Assembly: GCF_012273895.1 (NCBI RefSeq)
Contig: NC_052126.1
Location: 4,787,218 to 4,851,217 of the forward strand
Origin: Zerene cesonia
Lineage: Eukaryota; Arthropoda; Insecta; Lepidoptera; Pieridae
Reading direction: 5' to 3'
DNA length: 64,000 nucleotides
Shown here one piece after another: positions 1 to 10,823 of this stretch; position 1 is the stretch's first letter; each line of letters begins with the position of its first letter. The translations under genes were made by a program, and so were the position numbers. A model generated the notes under the pieces. That model saw only the letters and a list, made by a program, of their open reading frames with translations. It was not told the DNA's origin and did no database searches.

Positions 1-465
1 TTGCTCCAAATAAAGTTATTATCTACGCGATTCAACTGATAATGTAAAAGTCTAAAACCTTTGTCAATAATATAATAAATAATAAAGTCAATTTCGTGTC
101 AAATATTATTAGAAAAACAAGACCGTAATCCCACAAACCCTGTAAACATATCATAACGAAAATTCAAATCAAAAAATAACGCCTTCACAAATAATCATCA
201 TTAACTAATTAGATGATGATAACATTGTGCAAAACAAGGGCCAATTCTTCACCAACCTGAAGCTTTCCTATGCTAAAAGCCGGTCCTGTTTTAAGATTGA
301 AAAAGAAAGCTGTAACTTAGTACCTACTCGCGGATAATATAAATTTACTGACGATGAGATTTGATCATATACTGAGTTGCCATTGGGGAAATTTCGCACA
401 CTCAATTCTATCTTAAAATATTGCGAAAATAAGCTAGTTGCCAGTTTCGATTTTTATACTTACTT

Positions 466-620
466 ATTATAAATGCGAATGTAACTATGTCCGACTGTCA
501 CTTCTTCGCGCCTGAACCACTGGACAGGTTTAAATTTGTTACAAAGATAGTTTTGAGACCCGAGAAAGGACATAGGGTAGTTTCCATCCGCGAAATCCTA
601 GCTATGATTAAATAAGGTTT
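466..620 (+). repeat. degenerate Helitron-like fragment
   Basis: It contains the shared 5' motif 'attataaatgcga' and the 'gaaccactgg' core seen in other elements of this window, followed by a 'gtttccatccgcga' end. The terminal CTAG is lost or mutated, so the assignment rests on internal similarity only. Confidence 0.35.
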
Positions 621-724
621 TCTGAGAACTTCTAACAATTTTACCAATTAAATTGTGGTATACTCAATGCTTAACATTCTCAGCAATATCATCGTAATGC
701 CAATGAAGATGCTTATTATAAAGA

Positions 725-930
725 ACTAGCTGCGCCCCGCGGTTTCACTCGCGTAAGTCCGTATCCCGTAGGAATATCCGGATGAAAACTTGCCTATATG
801 TTATTCCAGTTGTCCAGCTGTCTACATATCAAATTTCATTGCAATCGGTTCAGTAGTTTTTGCGTGAAAGAGCAACAAACACACACACATCCTTACAAAC
901 TTTCGCATTTATAATAATATTAGTAGGATA
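725..930 (-). mobile_element. Helitron-like non-autonomous element (family A)
   Basis: Read on the minus strand it begins TCCTACTAATATTATTATAAATGCGAAAG-like, has the core 'gaaccgattgcaatgaaat', and ends with a GC hairpin just before CTAG|T. The start in TC, end in CTAG, subterminal hairpin and A/T insertion context are the hallmarks of Helitrons. Similar short elements have been described in moths as Lep1-type Helitrons (from memory). No transposase is encoded. Confidence 0.75.
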
Positions 931-3819
931 GTAGGATAGTGTTGACTCGTAGTCTCAAAACAAGTAATTTAAAGATGAAATTTCTAAATGGCGGATGACA
1001 GGAACGGGTTCTAAAACTGATGGGTGTTACAGCTGATCTGTAACAAGACTGTGCCTGTTTTAGAAGTAGTGCACTTGTGTATGTTTAATCACTACATAGT
1101 ATAAAGCAAAGTCGCTTCCCGCGTCTGTCCCTATGTATTTGTCTTTTAAACTGCACATCGAATTTTGATGGTTTTTTTTTATAGATAGTGATTAAAATAC
1201 TCCGAATTTAAAGCATGCGAAGCCGCGGATAAAAGCTGGTTGCAATATAAACACTTTTGGGATCAATTACATCGACGGTATCCAGTTTCTTACTTTTTTA
1301 TCACTCTTAATTAAGTCTTTGTTTAGATTCTAAGCTCAGATAAAATCTTATATTTCGAATTCTCTTAGAACTTCCTTTTATAAACTGTTAATACGAAAGT
1401 AAAGTAATACACCAATTGTAATCCATTTAAAGATTTAATTAACAGCCCGGTTAAAATTCTTTGAAGAAGCTTTCGTTTTATTAAATAATTATTTTATGCT
1501 AGTTCTTCACCGCGGTTTCGCCCACATAGTCAAACAAAGTTCCTATGGGACTGAAAAGTTTCGCCGTGATATAATGTACTATGTTAATCCAGCTTCATAA
1601 CTGTCTCCAAAAAAAATAAACAAATACGCAATTATAGTTTACATTGTTCATTTTAATTAATTACATTTAATTTATTCAAGTAACACAGACTCATTTTGTT
1701 AGGAACAGTTATTTCTTAAAAACTATGTTATATATTATGTCTTAAGTACAATAATTGTGACTACTAGATACATATATCGGCCACTACTAAACAAAATGCT
1801 AAAGTTGTAGGATTAGTTACCCATGTAGGTAGATAATGATATATAAGACCACAGATTTATATGAGCTGTTGACGGCAGCTTCGCCTGTGCGGTCTTAATA
1901 AATTTCCATGGTACCAACTTTTATCCCCTATTTTATCCTATTAGGGGCAAGAATTTATCAATTTCCTTTTTTAGCGGATGCTTATGACATAAATAACATC
2001 TATCTCCATGTCAAATTTCAGCCTGAACTGTCCAGTCACCAGTGTTTTGGGCTGTGCGCTGAAGATCACGTCAGTCAGTCACTTTTGAGTCACACATATT
2101 TAGACTATAGTAGAGACAGAAAGTAAAGTTTTCATTTAAGTATTATGTTTCGGTGAAGTTGTGTTGCCTAAATAATATTTTTTCATTATCATTTCTTATT
2201 CATAGGACACAGACGCGGTAATTTCCAGACACCCTTTCCACACAAATACGAGCTTTGGTATGTGGTTAAATATTTTTTTTAGAACGTTTTTATTAGCTTG
2301 GTCTGTATCTATTTTTAAAATAAGCCTAATTCAATATCTTAAAATAATTATTTCTAATATGCTCCTTTGTTACGAGGCAGATATTTATAACAACTTTAAT
2401 ATCTATTTATATTACAAAGAGACGAATAAATTACATTTACTCTCGTTTCGTACTAATAATTGAGTATTTTAAGCCAGAATTACTTATCTATTATTACTTA
2501 ATCTCCGATTGCGAGCCTTCCCTAAATTATCTGTGCTCTTTGTATTATCTGTATAATTGCGCGGCAACTTTTGGTGGTCTAAAGAAATAGCGTACATATT
2601 TCGGTACAACAATAACTTATTTAAGTTGAAAAGATAGATTATTAATAAATTTTATTTGATTCCACAAGTTGGTACTACTATAAAATAAGTATTAAGCATT
2701 CTTTGGTACACAATTAAGATATTCTGGGTACTAAGTCGAGTAATAAATAATATTTTTAACGACATTGATATCTTGATATTATTTAAGGTAGGTATAAAAA
2801 TGATCCTACATTTTTTTTATTAGCAAATCTTGTGAATTAGTTATTGAAAATTCGTACAATTTTTTAGTGCGAAAATATATGTCTGTCTTTTACACTTTTA
2901 TTGCTAAACCAAGAGATAAAACAATGCAATACTTTTTTAAATCAACCCTAAAGGGAATTAATGCTTTAGTGTGCGAAACCGCGGAGCACAGCTTGTATAT
3001 GATATAATAACAATGGAACACGTTCATCCACTTGTTTATTTGTTTATTCTGTAGTATTTAAAGCTGGCAATAATGAATTATCGTCGCAATGGCACACATT
3101 AAATAACAATCGGTTTAATATACCTATAACCAGTGATTATTTTAACTTTATGGGACATTAAGCTTATTGAATGCACTTAATGAATTAATTCAATAGATTT
3201 TAACACAATGTCGTTTAAAGAGACGACACCAGATAAATTCATATTGGTACTTTTTTATGCATTTTTTCTTTTGTAAATTGTAGGTCTGTATTTCAGATTC
3301 TTTTCTGAATTTCTGTATTTCAGATTTCTTTTGACTGTAAACTGTGATTTCTTTTGATATTCTCCGTACGGCTGGTTGTCTGGAAGAATCCGATACTTAG
3401 TGATAAAAACGCCATTTTTCTTTTTGTATTTTAATGTTAAGTTCATTGTATAATATAAAGAGCTAACAAGGATTAATATATAAATAATACGCTTCATAAT
3501 TATAGTTTTAGGCTCTCTACTTTATTATCTTTTCTCCACTAAATATTTCAACGCAAATTCGTCTGCACTCGAAGGGCTATTTAAAAAAAAATGGGATATA
3601 TTTCTTCGTTTATAGTGAGTCAAACTCTAGTTTTAGGGACTAAAGGTTCGGTTACTACACTTACTTGACTAAGAATATAATGGAAGCTTATAAAAGTGTA
3701 CTCAAAACAGGTTCAATTCGACTGTGTTTTGTTTGTATGTATTTTCTTTGGTTGTTACCTAATAGCTTATGACAGACCTGATTTTCATGATGAGAAATTT
3801 TGAAAGTATTGAAAAAAAT

Positions 3820-4040
3820 TCACGAAAATAGATCATGAGGCGGGATTCGAACCTGCGTCTGATAATGATATTCATCGTCATCGTCATTCATCGTCCAGCA
3901 ATGATATTCACGATTTTTTTCTTGATGCCTTCCAAGTAAATTTGGTCTAGTTACGACGAGGCGGTTTAGATAGATAGATAGATAACTCTTTATTTGCACC
4001 AATACAAAAGAACAAATACAAAAAGGACACAAACACTCAA
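3820..4040 (-). repeat. tRNA-like retroposon fragment plus (gata)n and LINE/SINE-type tail
   Basis: On the minus strand 'ggttcgaatcccgcc' (about 3838-3855) matches a pol III B box. About 120 bp away lie a (gata)n run at 3970-3983 and the 'aactctttatttgcac' motif that in Lepidoptera usually marks the 3' end of a retroposon. The two parts may belong to one insertion or to two. No coding capacity. Confidence 0.45.
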
Positions 4041-4340
4041 CACAATTACGCGCAAAGAGTATAAAAATAATTAAGAAATTTCTTTGACGACTTTGACGAT
4101 AATTAATAGGGTATCAATTAGATACTGTCCTTAATCTGTGGCCGCACTTGCATAATATTCTGTATATCTAATTAGCCATCGACCCCCTGATAACCCGGCT
4201 CACTGACAGACGCTAATGACGTCATTGATATTAAAACAATAAACTGTCGACTGATGACGTAATTAACTCGTTAGTACCGCTCCAATTTAAATCAAATAAT
4301 AATTTAAAATGTTCTTATCACAGATTTCATTTATTTCGAA

Positions 4341-4570
4341 CTAGCTTTCCGACCACGGCTTCGCCCGCGTATTAAAAAAAAAATCAAGCCCGATTTTACC
4401 CTCAAAATTCCTGTTCTGCAATTTCCAGGATAAAAACTCCTATGTCGCTACTCAGGTCTCAAACTATCTTTGTACCAGATTTCATCGAAATCGGTTCAGC
4501 GATGAAGAGCTAAGGCGTGAAGATCAGTCAGATATACAGAGTTGCTTTCGCATTTATAATATTAGTAGGA
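4341..4570 (-). mobile_element. Helitron-like non-autonomous element (family B)
   Basis: The plus strand begins CTAGCTTTCC followed by a GC-rich hairpin region ('ccacggcttcgcccgcg') and ends in 'tttataatattagtagga'. Family B differs from family A in its 3' hairpin (gcgggcgaagccg type) and its middle ('ttcatcgaaatcggttcag', 'gcgtgaag'). The ends match the TC...CTAG rule. Confidence 0.7.
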
Positions 4571-5296
4571 ATTGTTACGATACATAAGTACTATGCGATT
4601 CATCTAAGACTAGGATAGTTGCTGCTACAATTTGTGACGTTATAACTTTTCTTACTTAATTAATAATTAATAAAGGAAAAAACAAATACCAAATTAAGTA
4701 AAGAAATAATGTTTGTATTTAATTTTATGTTAATCAGAAAAAATAAAAATAAACCATTATTGGATCCAAAAAGGATTTCCAAGCAAATCATATTTTTTAA
4801 ATGACATTTGACATATGAAGGTCTTAATGACCATTTCTATTTTCAGTTGAATTGCATAGTACATTCATTATATTGGATAAAAGAAGTAAAAACAACATTA
4901 AGCAAATTTATTGCAAAATTTTAAAAAATCCTTAAAAAAATGTTGATAAATACCTGCTCAGATTTATTTAACGAACATGTAATCCACGACAAGTGTGTGC
5001 AAAATCTTTCTTTGTTGATTCATTTCTCGTTCGTACCGGAAAAGTAAAATATTTTTTTCAAAATTATATAATAATTAATACCTCAATATTCCAAATCGCC
5101 AAAATAGCCTACACAAAATCAATAAAAATATAAAATTGTGCATAATTATTTTGAAGTTTAAACAAGATTTACCGGGTACCACAGAGTACCTACTTCAAAC
5201 TTGACAAATGCCAAAGCAGTAAGCACATAGGTCATCTCTATCCTATTATTTTCTGTGGTCTTTGGGTGACATAAGAGCATTTTCTCATTATCCGAA

Positions 5297-5430
5297 CCGA
5301 TATCGGTGTCGGACACCGATCAGCTATCGAAGGAAGTATCAATGACAAATGAAAGAAATGAATGAATGACGTATCTGTCTTTCATATTGTCCCACCCGAT
5401 ATTGTATATCGGAGCCGATGCCAAGCATCG
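5297..5430. repeat. cluster of short perfect palindromes upstream of WDR48
   Basis: CCGATATCGG lies at 5297-5306, CGGTGTC-G-GACACCG at 5304-5318, CCGATAT-tgt-ATATCGG at 5396-5412, and cgatg-ccaag-catcg follows at about 5416-5430. The cluster ends about 285 bp before the WDR48 start. It could be a small inverted-repeat element (MITE-like) or a promoter-proximal array of factor sites; the sequence alone does not decide. Confidence 0.5.
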
Positions 5431-5705
5431 CGGACCCTCAAAGGCTTCTGTGGTGTGTTCCTTTATCCGAAAAGATCTTTTATCATGTTACATCATACGG
5501 AGATACGTTTTTGTGTTTTTATAATAAAATTGTGGACCTAATCACAATTTATATATTATAATATTAATTTGTATGGCAACAAGCTGATTCAAAATTCTAA
5601 TGTCAACCAGATTAAAGTCATAGAATCATTTGACAGTCGACAGTCAATGGTGTTTAATCTTGTATTACCATAAATTTGCAAAATATAATTGAATTAAAGT
5701 TTAAA

Positions 5706-5735
5706 ATGACGGAAAATGGGCTCGATAATGCGTAA
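5706..5735 (+). promoter_or_regulatory. short upstream ORF overlapping the WDR48 start
   Basis: An ATG at 5706 opens a 9-codon frame that ends at TAA 5733-5735. It overlaps the main ATG (5716) and also the next in-frame ATG (5728) in another frame. If the transcript starts upstream, scanning ribosomes would meet this ATG first, so it could lower WDR48 translation. Observed directly; the effect is inference. Confidence 0.55.
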
Positions 5736-8700
5736 AAAAACTCAGGTGTCATTCGTAATCCGAGACGAGGAAGAGAGGAGACACAAAAACGGTGTGAGTT
5801 CACTACAACTGGATCCGATTCAGGGCAGACTTTATTCTGCCGGTCGAGATGGAATTATTAGGGTATGGCATACGGGTAGTGGGACCCAAGACAGATACAT
5901 CCAGAGCATGGAACATCACACTGATTGGGTAAACGATATAGTACTATGCTGCGGCGGAAAAAATCTAATTAGTGCGTCCTCCGACACAACTGTGAAAGTA
6001 TGGAATGCCCCGAAAGGATTCTGCATGTCCACTCTAAGGACTCATAAAGACTACGTACGAACTTTAGCGTATGCTAAAGATAAAGAACAAGTCGCTAGTG
6101 CCGGTTTAGATCGAGCAATATTTCTATGGGATGTAAATACATTGACTGCTCTCACAGCTAGCAATAATACTGTAACTACGTCTAGTCTAGTTGGAAACAA
6201 GGAATCAATTTATAGCCTGGCCATGAACCCTCCGGGGACCATTCTCGTTAGTGGTTCTACTGAAAAAGTTCTAAGGGTATGGGATCCACGAAATTGCTCC
6301 CGTTTAATGAAATTAAAGGGACACGCCGATAATGTCAAAGCTCTCGTTGTTAGCAGGGATGGTACACAGTGCGTTTCGGGTAGCTCCGATGGAACCATAA
6401 AATTGTGGTCATTATCACAACAGCGATGTGTTTCTACAATCAGAGTGCACTCTGAGGCAGTCTGGGCACTATTAGCCACGGAAACTTTTAGTCATATCAT
6501 TTCTGGTGGCAGAGATCGCCTTATTATCATAACGGAACTACGAAACCCTGATAATTTCATGATAGTCTGTGAAGAGACTGCTCCAATACTTAAATTATGT
6601 TTTACTGCTGACCAGCAAGGAGTGTGGGTTTCTACGTCTGATTCTGACATACGCTGCTGGAAATTGCCACCACTAACTGCCCTCAGTACAGAGTACAGCC
6701 AAAACAACTATAACACAAGCAATGTATATCAAACACAGCCAATACATCACATACCAGGTGGCCGAGCAATAAAACACTACACAGTATTAAACGACAAGCG
6801 ACATATACTAACAAAGGACACGACGAATAATGTCGTTCTTTATGACGTGTTGAAGGCGAGTAAAGTCGAAGATTTGGGCGAAATAGATTACGACGAAGAA
6901 TTGAAGAAGCATTTCAAAATGGTTTACGTACCAAATTGGTTTAACGTCGATTTAAAAACTGGAATGTTGACTATACATTTAGGGCAGGATGAAACTGATT
7001 GTTTTAGTGCGTGGGTCAGTGCGAAAGAAGCTGGACTGACAACGGAGAACGATCAGAAGGTTAATTTTGGCGCGTTGTTGTTACAAGCCTTGCTAGAATA
7101 CTGGAACCATCCGAATAGAGTAAATGAAGCTGGTCAGAAGGTGTTCGGCAATAATTTCTTCTCTGTGCCCTTACATACTCCTCTTATCTTTAGTGAAGTG
7201 GGCGGAAGAACTTTGTATAGATTGCAGGTAAGTGAATATTACTATTTTAATACTACTACGCTTTATGAGTTAATTGTAACATTTTTTCAATGATTACCTT
7301 GTCTTATAAACTAACTAAAATAATCATTAATAAAATATTTAAAAAGAAGAATATTCTATATTGACCTAAACTAAAGAAAAATCATACTTGTACTTGGATG
7401 CCTAATAGTATACAAGACTTTCAATCTTAAGAATCTAAGAAAATCAAAGTATATGTATCACTTATTCTATAAATTTATAACTAAGAAGTCCTTAGCAAAC
7501 TTTTTGGAAAACATTAACCAACAGAAAACATTAACCAACATACATATTTTATATTATATAATTAGATAGTACAAAAAAAAATTGGATTTTCTCTCTTATA
7601 TGCCCACCAATTATAGGATTGTTCAAATAGCACCATAGTAATTGCATATATGCAATGTTATTGGCAATGCAGATAGTTATAGAAAATAATAATTATTAAA
7701 AAGTACTAAAAGAAGCATTAACATGTCTTTTTTTGAAAATTATAAAAAGAATCAATTGACTATAGATCCACATCAGAAATAATTTTACATATATCATTAT
7801 ATTCTGAGAGTATTTTAGTAAGATGGAATTGATTGGATGGATGGATTCCCAGTGTTATGACGGCAAACAGATGTAACAAAAACTTGTAATAGGGTATGGC
7901 TATACAATAAATTGTATTTTGTTAAGTTAAATGTTATTAGATAATCATTGATTCGCTATTTATTAAAAAAAAAGTGTATCACTGTAGATGTTTTGTAAAG
8001 ACAAACATTGAGTGATCAGATAAAAAGTAACACACATCTTGATTTAGACTAAGATAACCTGATTTATCTGAATAGGTTACCTATAGGTACCTATATGTTA
8101 TTCCAGTTGTCCATCCATCTACATACCAAATTTCATTGCAATCGGTTCAGTAGTTATTGTGTGAAAGGGCAACAAACACACTCACATCCTTACAAACTTT
8201 CGCATTTATAATACTATATAGTATGATTATACATGACTTTAAATTTTATATTCTTCAACACTATGCTAAATGTAATTTAAATCTCTAATGCTATGTACTA
8301 CTACTGCCGATATTAGATAGTTATAATATAAATAAATAAAATTTACAACAAATATTATGTTCTGTTATTATGCAGGTTGGAGATGCTGGTGGTGAAACGG
8401 AAGGCAATATCTTATTGGAAACTGTTCCATCTTGGGTGGTCGATGTGGCGATTGAAATGGCAGCGCCCAAGTTGAACAAATTACCATTCTATTTGCTCCC
8501 ACACTCTAGCTGTCAGAGCAAACAGGATAGACAGAAAAAGGTATAATATAATAAAAAGGTAAAAAAAAAGCTATAATTGTCTAAGACGATGATAATATTT
8601 AAGTATTAAGGTTATATGGGCTGGGTATGTATGCTGACTGGGATGGGTTTTCAGTTATTTAAGATCTTTTAACTGTACTAAAAGTTGCCTGACCGCCTCC

Positions 8701-10823
8701 TTGGTGCAGTTGTTAACGCGTCAGCGTAGAATCGAGGGGTCCTGGGTTCAATTCCTGGTGGTAACGCACAAAAAAAAAATGTCTCGGTCTGGCAGGACAC
8801 AGAAGGCTGATCACCTACTTGTCCCTAAAAAAAAGTCGATCAGTGAAACAGATGAGCATCATCTGCCCCATACCCCACTAGGGGACACGGGACTTCACTT
8901 TTTTATAAGTTGCCTGAAATAAATAAATAATATGAAGATTAATGTACGGTTCTAAAGGCATACTAGTTATTCAGTGTAGTAGTTATTCAGTATAGTAGTA
9001 TGTCCTTAGTTATAAAAATTATTATTTTTCATGTTATGAAAAATAAATGGTCTTTATTAGTTTTTCCCCGCACATATTTCCATCTCTTATTTCTCTAAAC
9101 TTGACTTTTTGTAATAAAAAAGTAGGCTGGGTGTGCTTACTTTAGGTCTATATGTGTACGGAATTTCATCATTGGTTCAGACAAATTGATAGAAATACAA
9201 TCAGAGTTACTTTAGCATTTATAATATTAGAGCCAAATCCAATCATTTAATGAATGAAATATTTGTGTTTACTTATAAACATTCATGCAGTATACATAAT
9301 AAGTTATTACAATATAACTTTTTCTTTCTTTTTTGTAACTTTTTTTTCCCGCCAAATGAAATAGTTTTTAAGTATATATCGTTAAATTCCAGGATCGCCT
9401 CGTGGCCAACGATTTCATACAATGCCGCAAAGTTGCCGAACATGTGGTAGAAAAGATCATCGGTGGCGGCGATGTGAACGGCGCAAGCGCAGCAAAGAGC
9501 GAGGATAGCAACACCGAAGCGCCCGAGGAGAAGGTGGAACTGCTGTGCTGCGATCAGGTAGTCCACGATAAATGGTTTCGCTGATTTATTGCGTACAAAT
9601 TATTGTTAAAATCAGTCTATCCTACTAATCCTACTTCCTATTAATATTATAAATGCGAAAGTTTGTAAAGATGTGTGTGTTTGTTGCTCTCGTCACGCAA
9701 AAACTGCTGAACCGATACCAATGAAATTTGGTACGTAGACAGCTGGACAGCTGGAATAACATAAAGGCAACTTTTTATCCCGATATTCCTACGGGATACG
9801 CACTTACACGGGTGAAACCGCGGGGCGCAGCTAATACATTAAATTTAATTTACATTTATATACTTAGTTGTCTTTGATTGTATACACATACGAAAATTCG
9901 GATGTACGCACACACATACAAACAGTCAGATGTAGGCACACACACTCAGCCGCGATGCCCCATTTATACATCAAACACTCGCAAAGCCACACCCGAGTAT
10001 TGATTAAAAGTTCGCGACTTTCTCGCGGGCAAAGTTTAAAAGCCATGTTTGACTGTTTGTTGCACTGATTTTGATAAGAATGATTGTGCAAAATAGAAAA
10101 CCATGGCTAATTGGGTACCCATTTTGTGTTATAACATTTTTTGTGATAGTTATAAACTTAACCAAAAAACAAATAAATCTTGCTAAAGGTATTTTATACA
10201 AACCAACATCATATTATTTGTATGAAATTTTATAAGAAACTGGCTGTACACGACGCGCGTTGCTATGCCAACCACTAAAATAAATCTAAGAAGCCACCTG
10301 GTGGCTATAAACCTATAAATATGTATATATACATATACCAATCCTACTAATCCTTCGTACTAATATTATAAATGCGAAAGTTTGTAAGGATGTGTGTATG
10401 TTTGTATGTTTGTTAGTCTTTCACGCAAAAACTACTGATTTGATTGCCATGGAATTTGGTACGTATATAGCTGGACAACTGGAATAACATATAAACAACT
10501 TTTTATTCCGATATTCCGACGGGATACAGACTTACGCGGGTGAAACCGCGGGACGAAGCTAGTTTTCATAATAATCGGTCCAGTTGTTTTTGACTTCATT
10601 GGTGACATAAAATCATTTATACATATATATGTATAGATTACCTCTACCAAGATTTTCAATTTATAACTGAACATAAGGAAGACATTTATAGCAAAATGAA
10701 ATAAAAAATTATTACAATTTTTTCCAGGTTCTAGATCCCAACATGGACCTGCGGACAGTGAGGCACTTTATATGGAAGTCGAATGTGGAGTTCACACTAC
10801 ACTATCGGATAATAAAACAATGA
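5716..10823 (+). CDS. WDR48: WD repeat-containing protein 48 (UAF1), complete
   Basis: Coding exons 5716-7227, 8376-8540, 9393-9557 and 10728-10823, all joined in phase 0 at GT/AG sites, give 645 aa plus TGA. WDR48/UAF1 is the WD40 cofactor that binds and activates USP1, USP12 and USP46, with roles in Fanconi/PCNA deubiquitination and, in flies, signalling receptor turnover. WD-type repeats are seen at about residues 25-55, 65-97, 107-140, 162-191, 200-231, 241-275 and 289-317, with motifs such as HHTDWVNDIVLCC and SASSDTTVKVWNA. The C-terminal half has the family block YVPNWFNVDLKTGMLT and ends DPNMDLRTVRHFIWKS, close to the vertebrate protein. Length is slightly below human (~677 aa) because a linker is shorter. 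M1 (5716) or M5 (5728) could be the start. Introns 1-3 carry a SINE and Helitron-like insertions. A poly(A) signal is proposed at 12,813. Confidence 0.95.
8080..8222 (-). mobile_element. truncated Helitron-like element (family A) in WDR48 intron 1
   Basis: It carries the minus-orientation core 'ttgcaatcggttcagtag' and the 'cgcatttataat' 5' end. The 3' hairpin/CTAG end is missing, so this is a truncated or decayed copy. Confidence 0.6.
8693..8906 (+). mobile_element. tRNA-derived SINE with 11-bp target-site duplication
   Basis: The head has pol III-like A box (tggtgcagttgttaacgc) and B box (gggttcaattcc). The body contains 'ctgatcacctacttgtcc', 'gatcagtgaaacagatga' and 'cataccccactaggggac'. 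It is flanked by the direct repeat AAGTTGCCTGA at 8682-8692 and 8907-8917, a clear retroposition footprint. Two relatives lie at 17,035 and 41,299. It resembles the Metulj-type SINEs reported from Heliconius (from memory, not checked). It sits in WDR48 intron 2 in sense orientation. Confidence 0.85.
9623..9833 (+). mobile_element. Helitron-like element (family A) in WDR48 intron 3
   Basis: Starts TCCTACTAATCCTACTTCC with a small duplication of the start, contains 'attataaatgcgaaag', and ends with the hairpin GGGTGAAACCGCGGGGCGCAG followed by CTAA instead of CTAG. Confidence 0.7.
10341..10562 (+). mobile_element. Helitron-like element (family A) in WDR48 intron 3
   Basis: Full-length by its ends: A|TCCTACTAATCC... 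to ...GCGGGTGAAACCGC GGGACGAAG CTAG|T. The hairpin GCGG-gtgaaa-CCGC lies some 10 nt before the terminal CTAG, as expected for Helitrons. Confidence 0.75.

Larger units (their letters stand above)
1..5280. other. gene-free, repeat-bearing left flank
   Basis: No open frame here looks coding: the short frames are AT-rich, have no recognisable domain and no splice context. The stretch holds several Helitron-like remnants (listed separately), a degenerate one around 1495-1590 that begins with a GCTAG-type end and a GC hairpin, and a short-period duplication around 3290-3350 in which a 'tctgtatttcaga'-like unit recurs. The remainder is plain AT-rich sequence in which nothing could be identified. 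Confidence 0.6.

Noticed and set aside
8693..8906. tRNA gene
   Set aside because: Pol III boxes are present, but no cloverleaf acceptor stem, and the body, target duplications and further copies identify a SINE. The same holds for 17,035 and 41,299.
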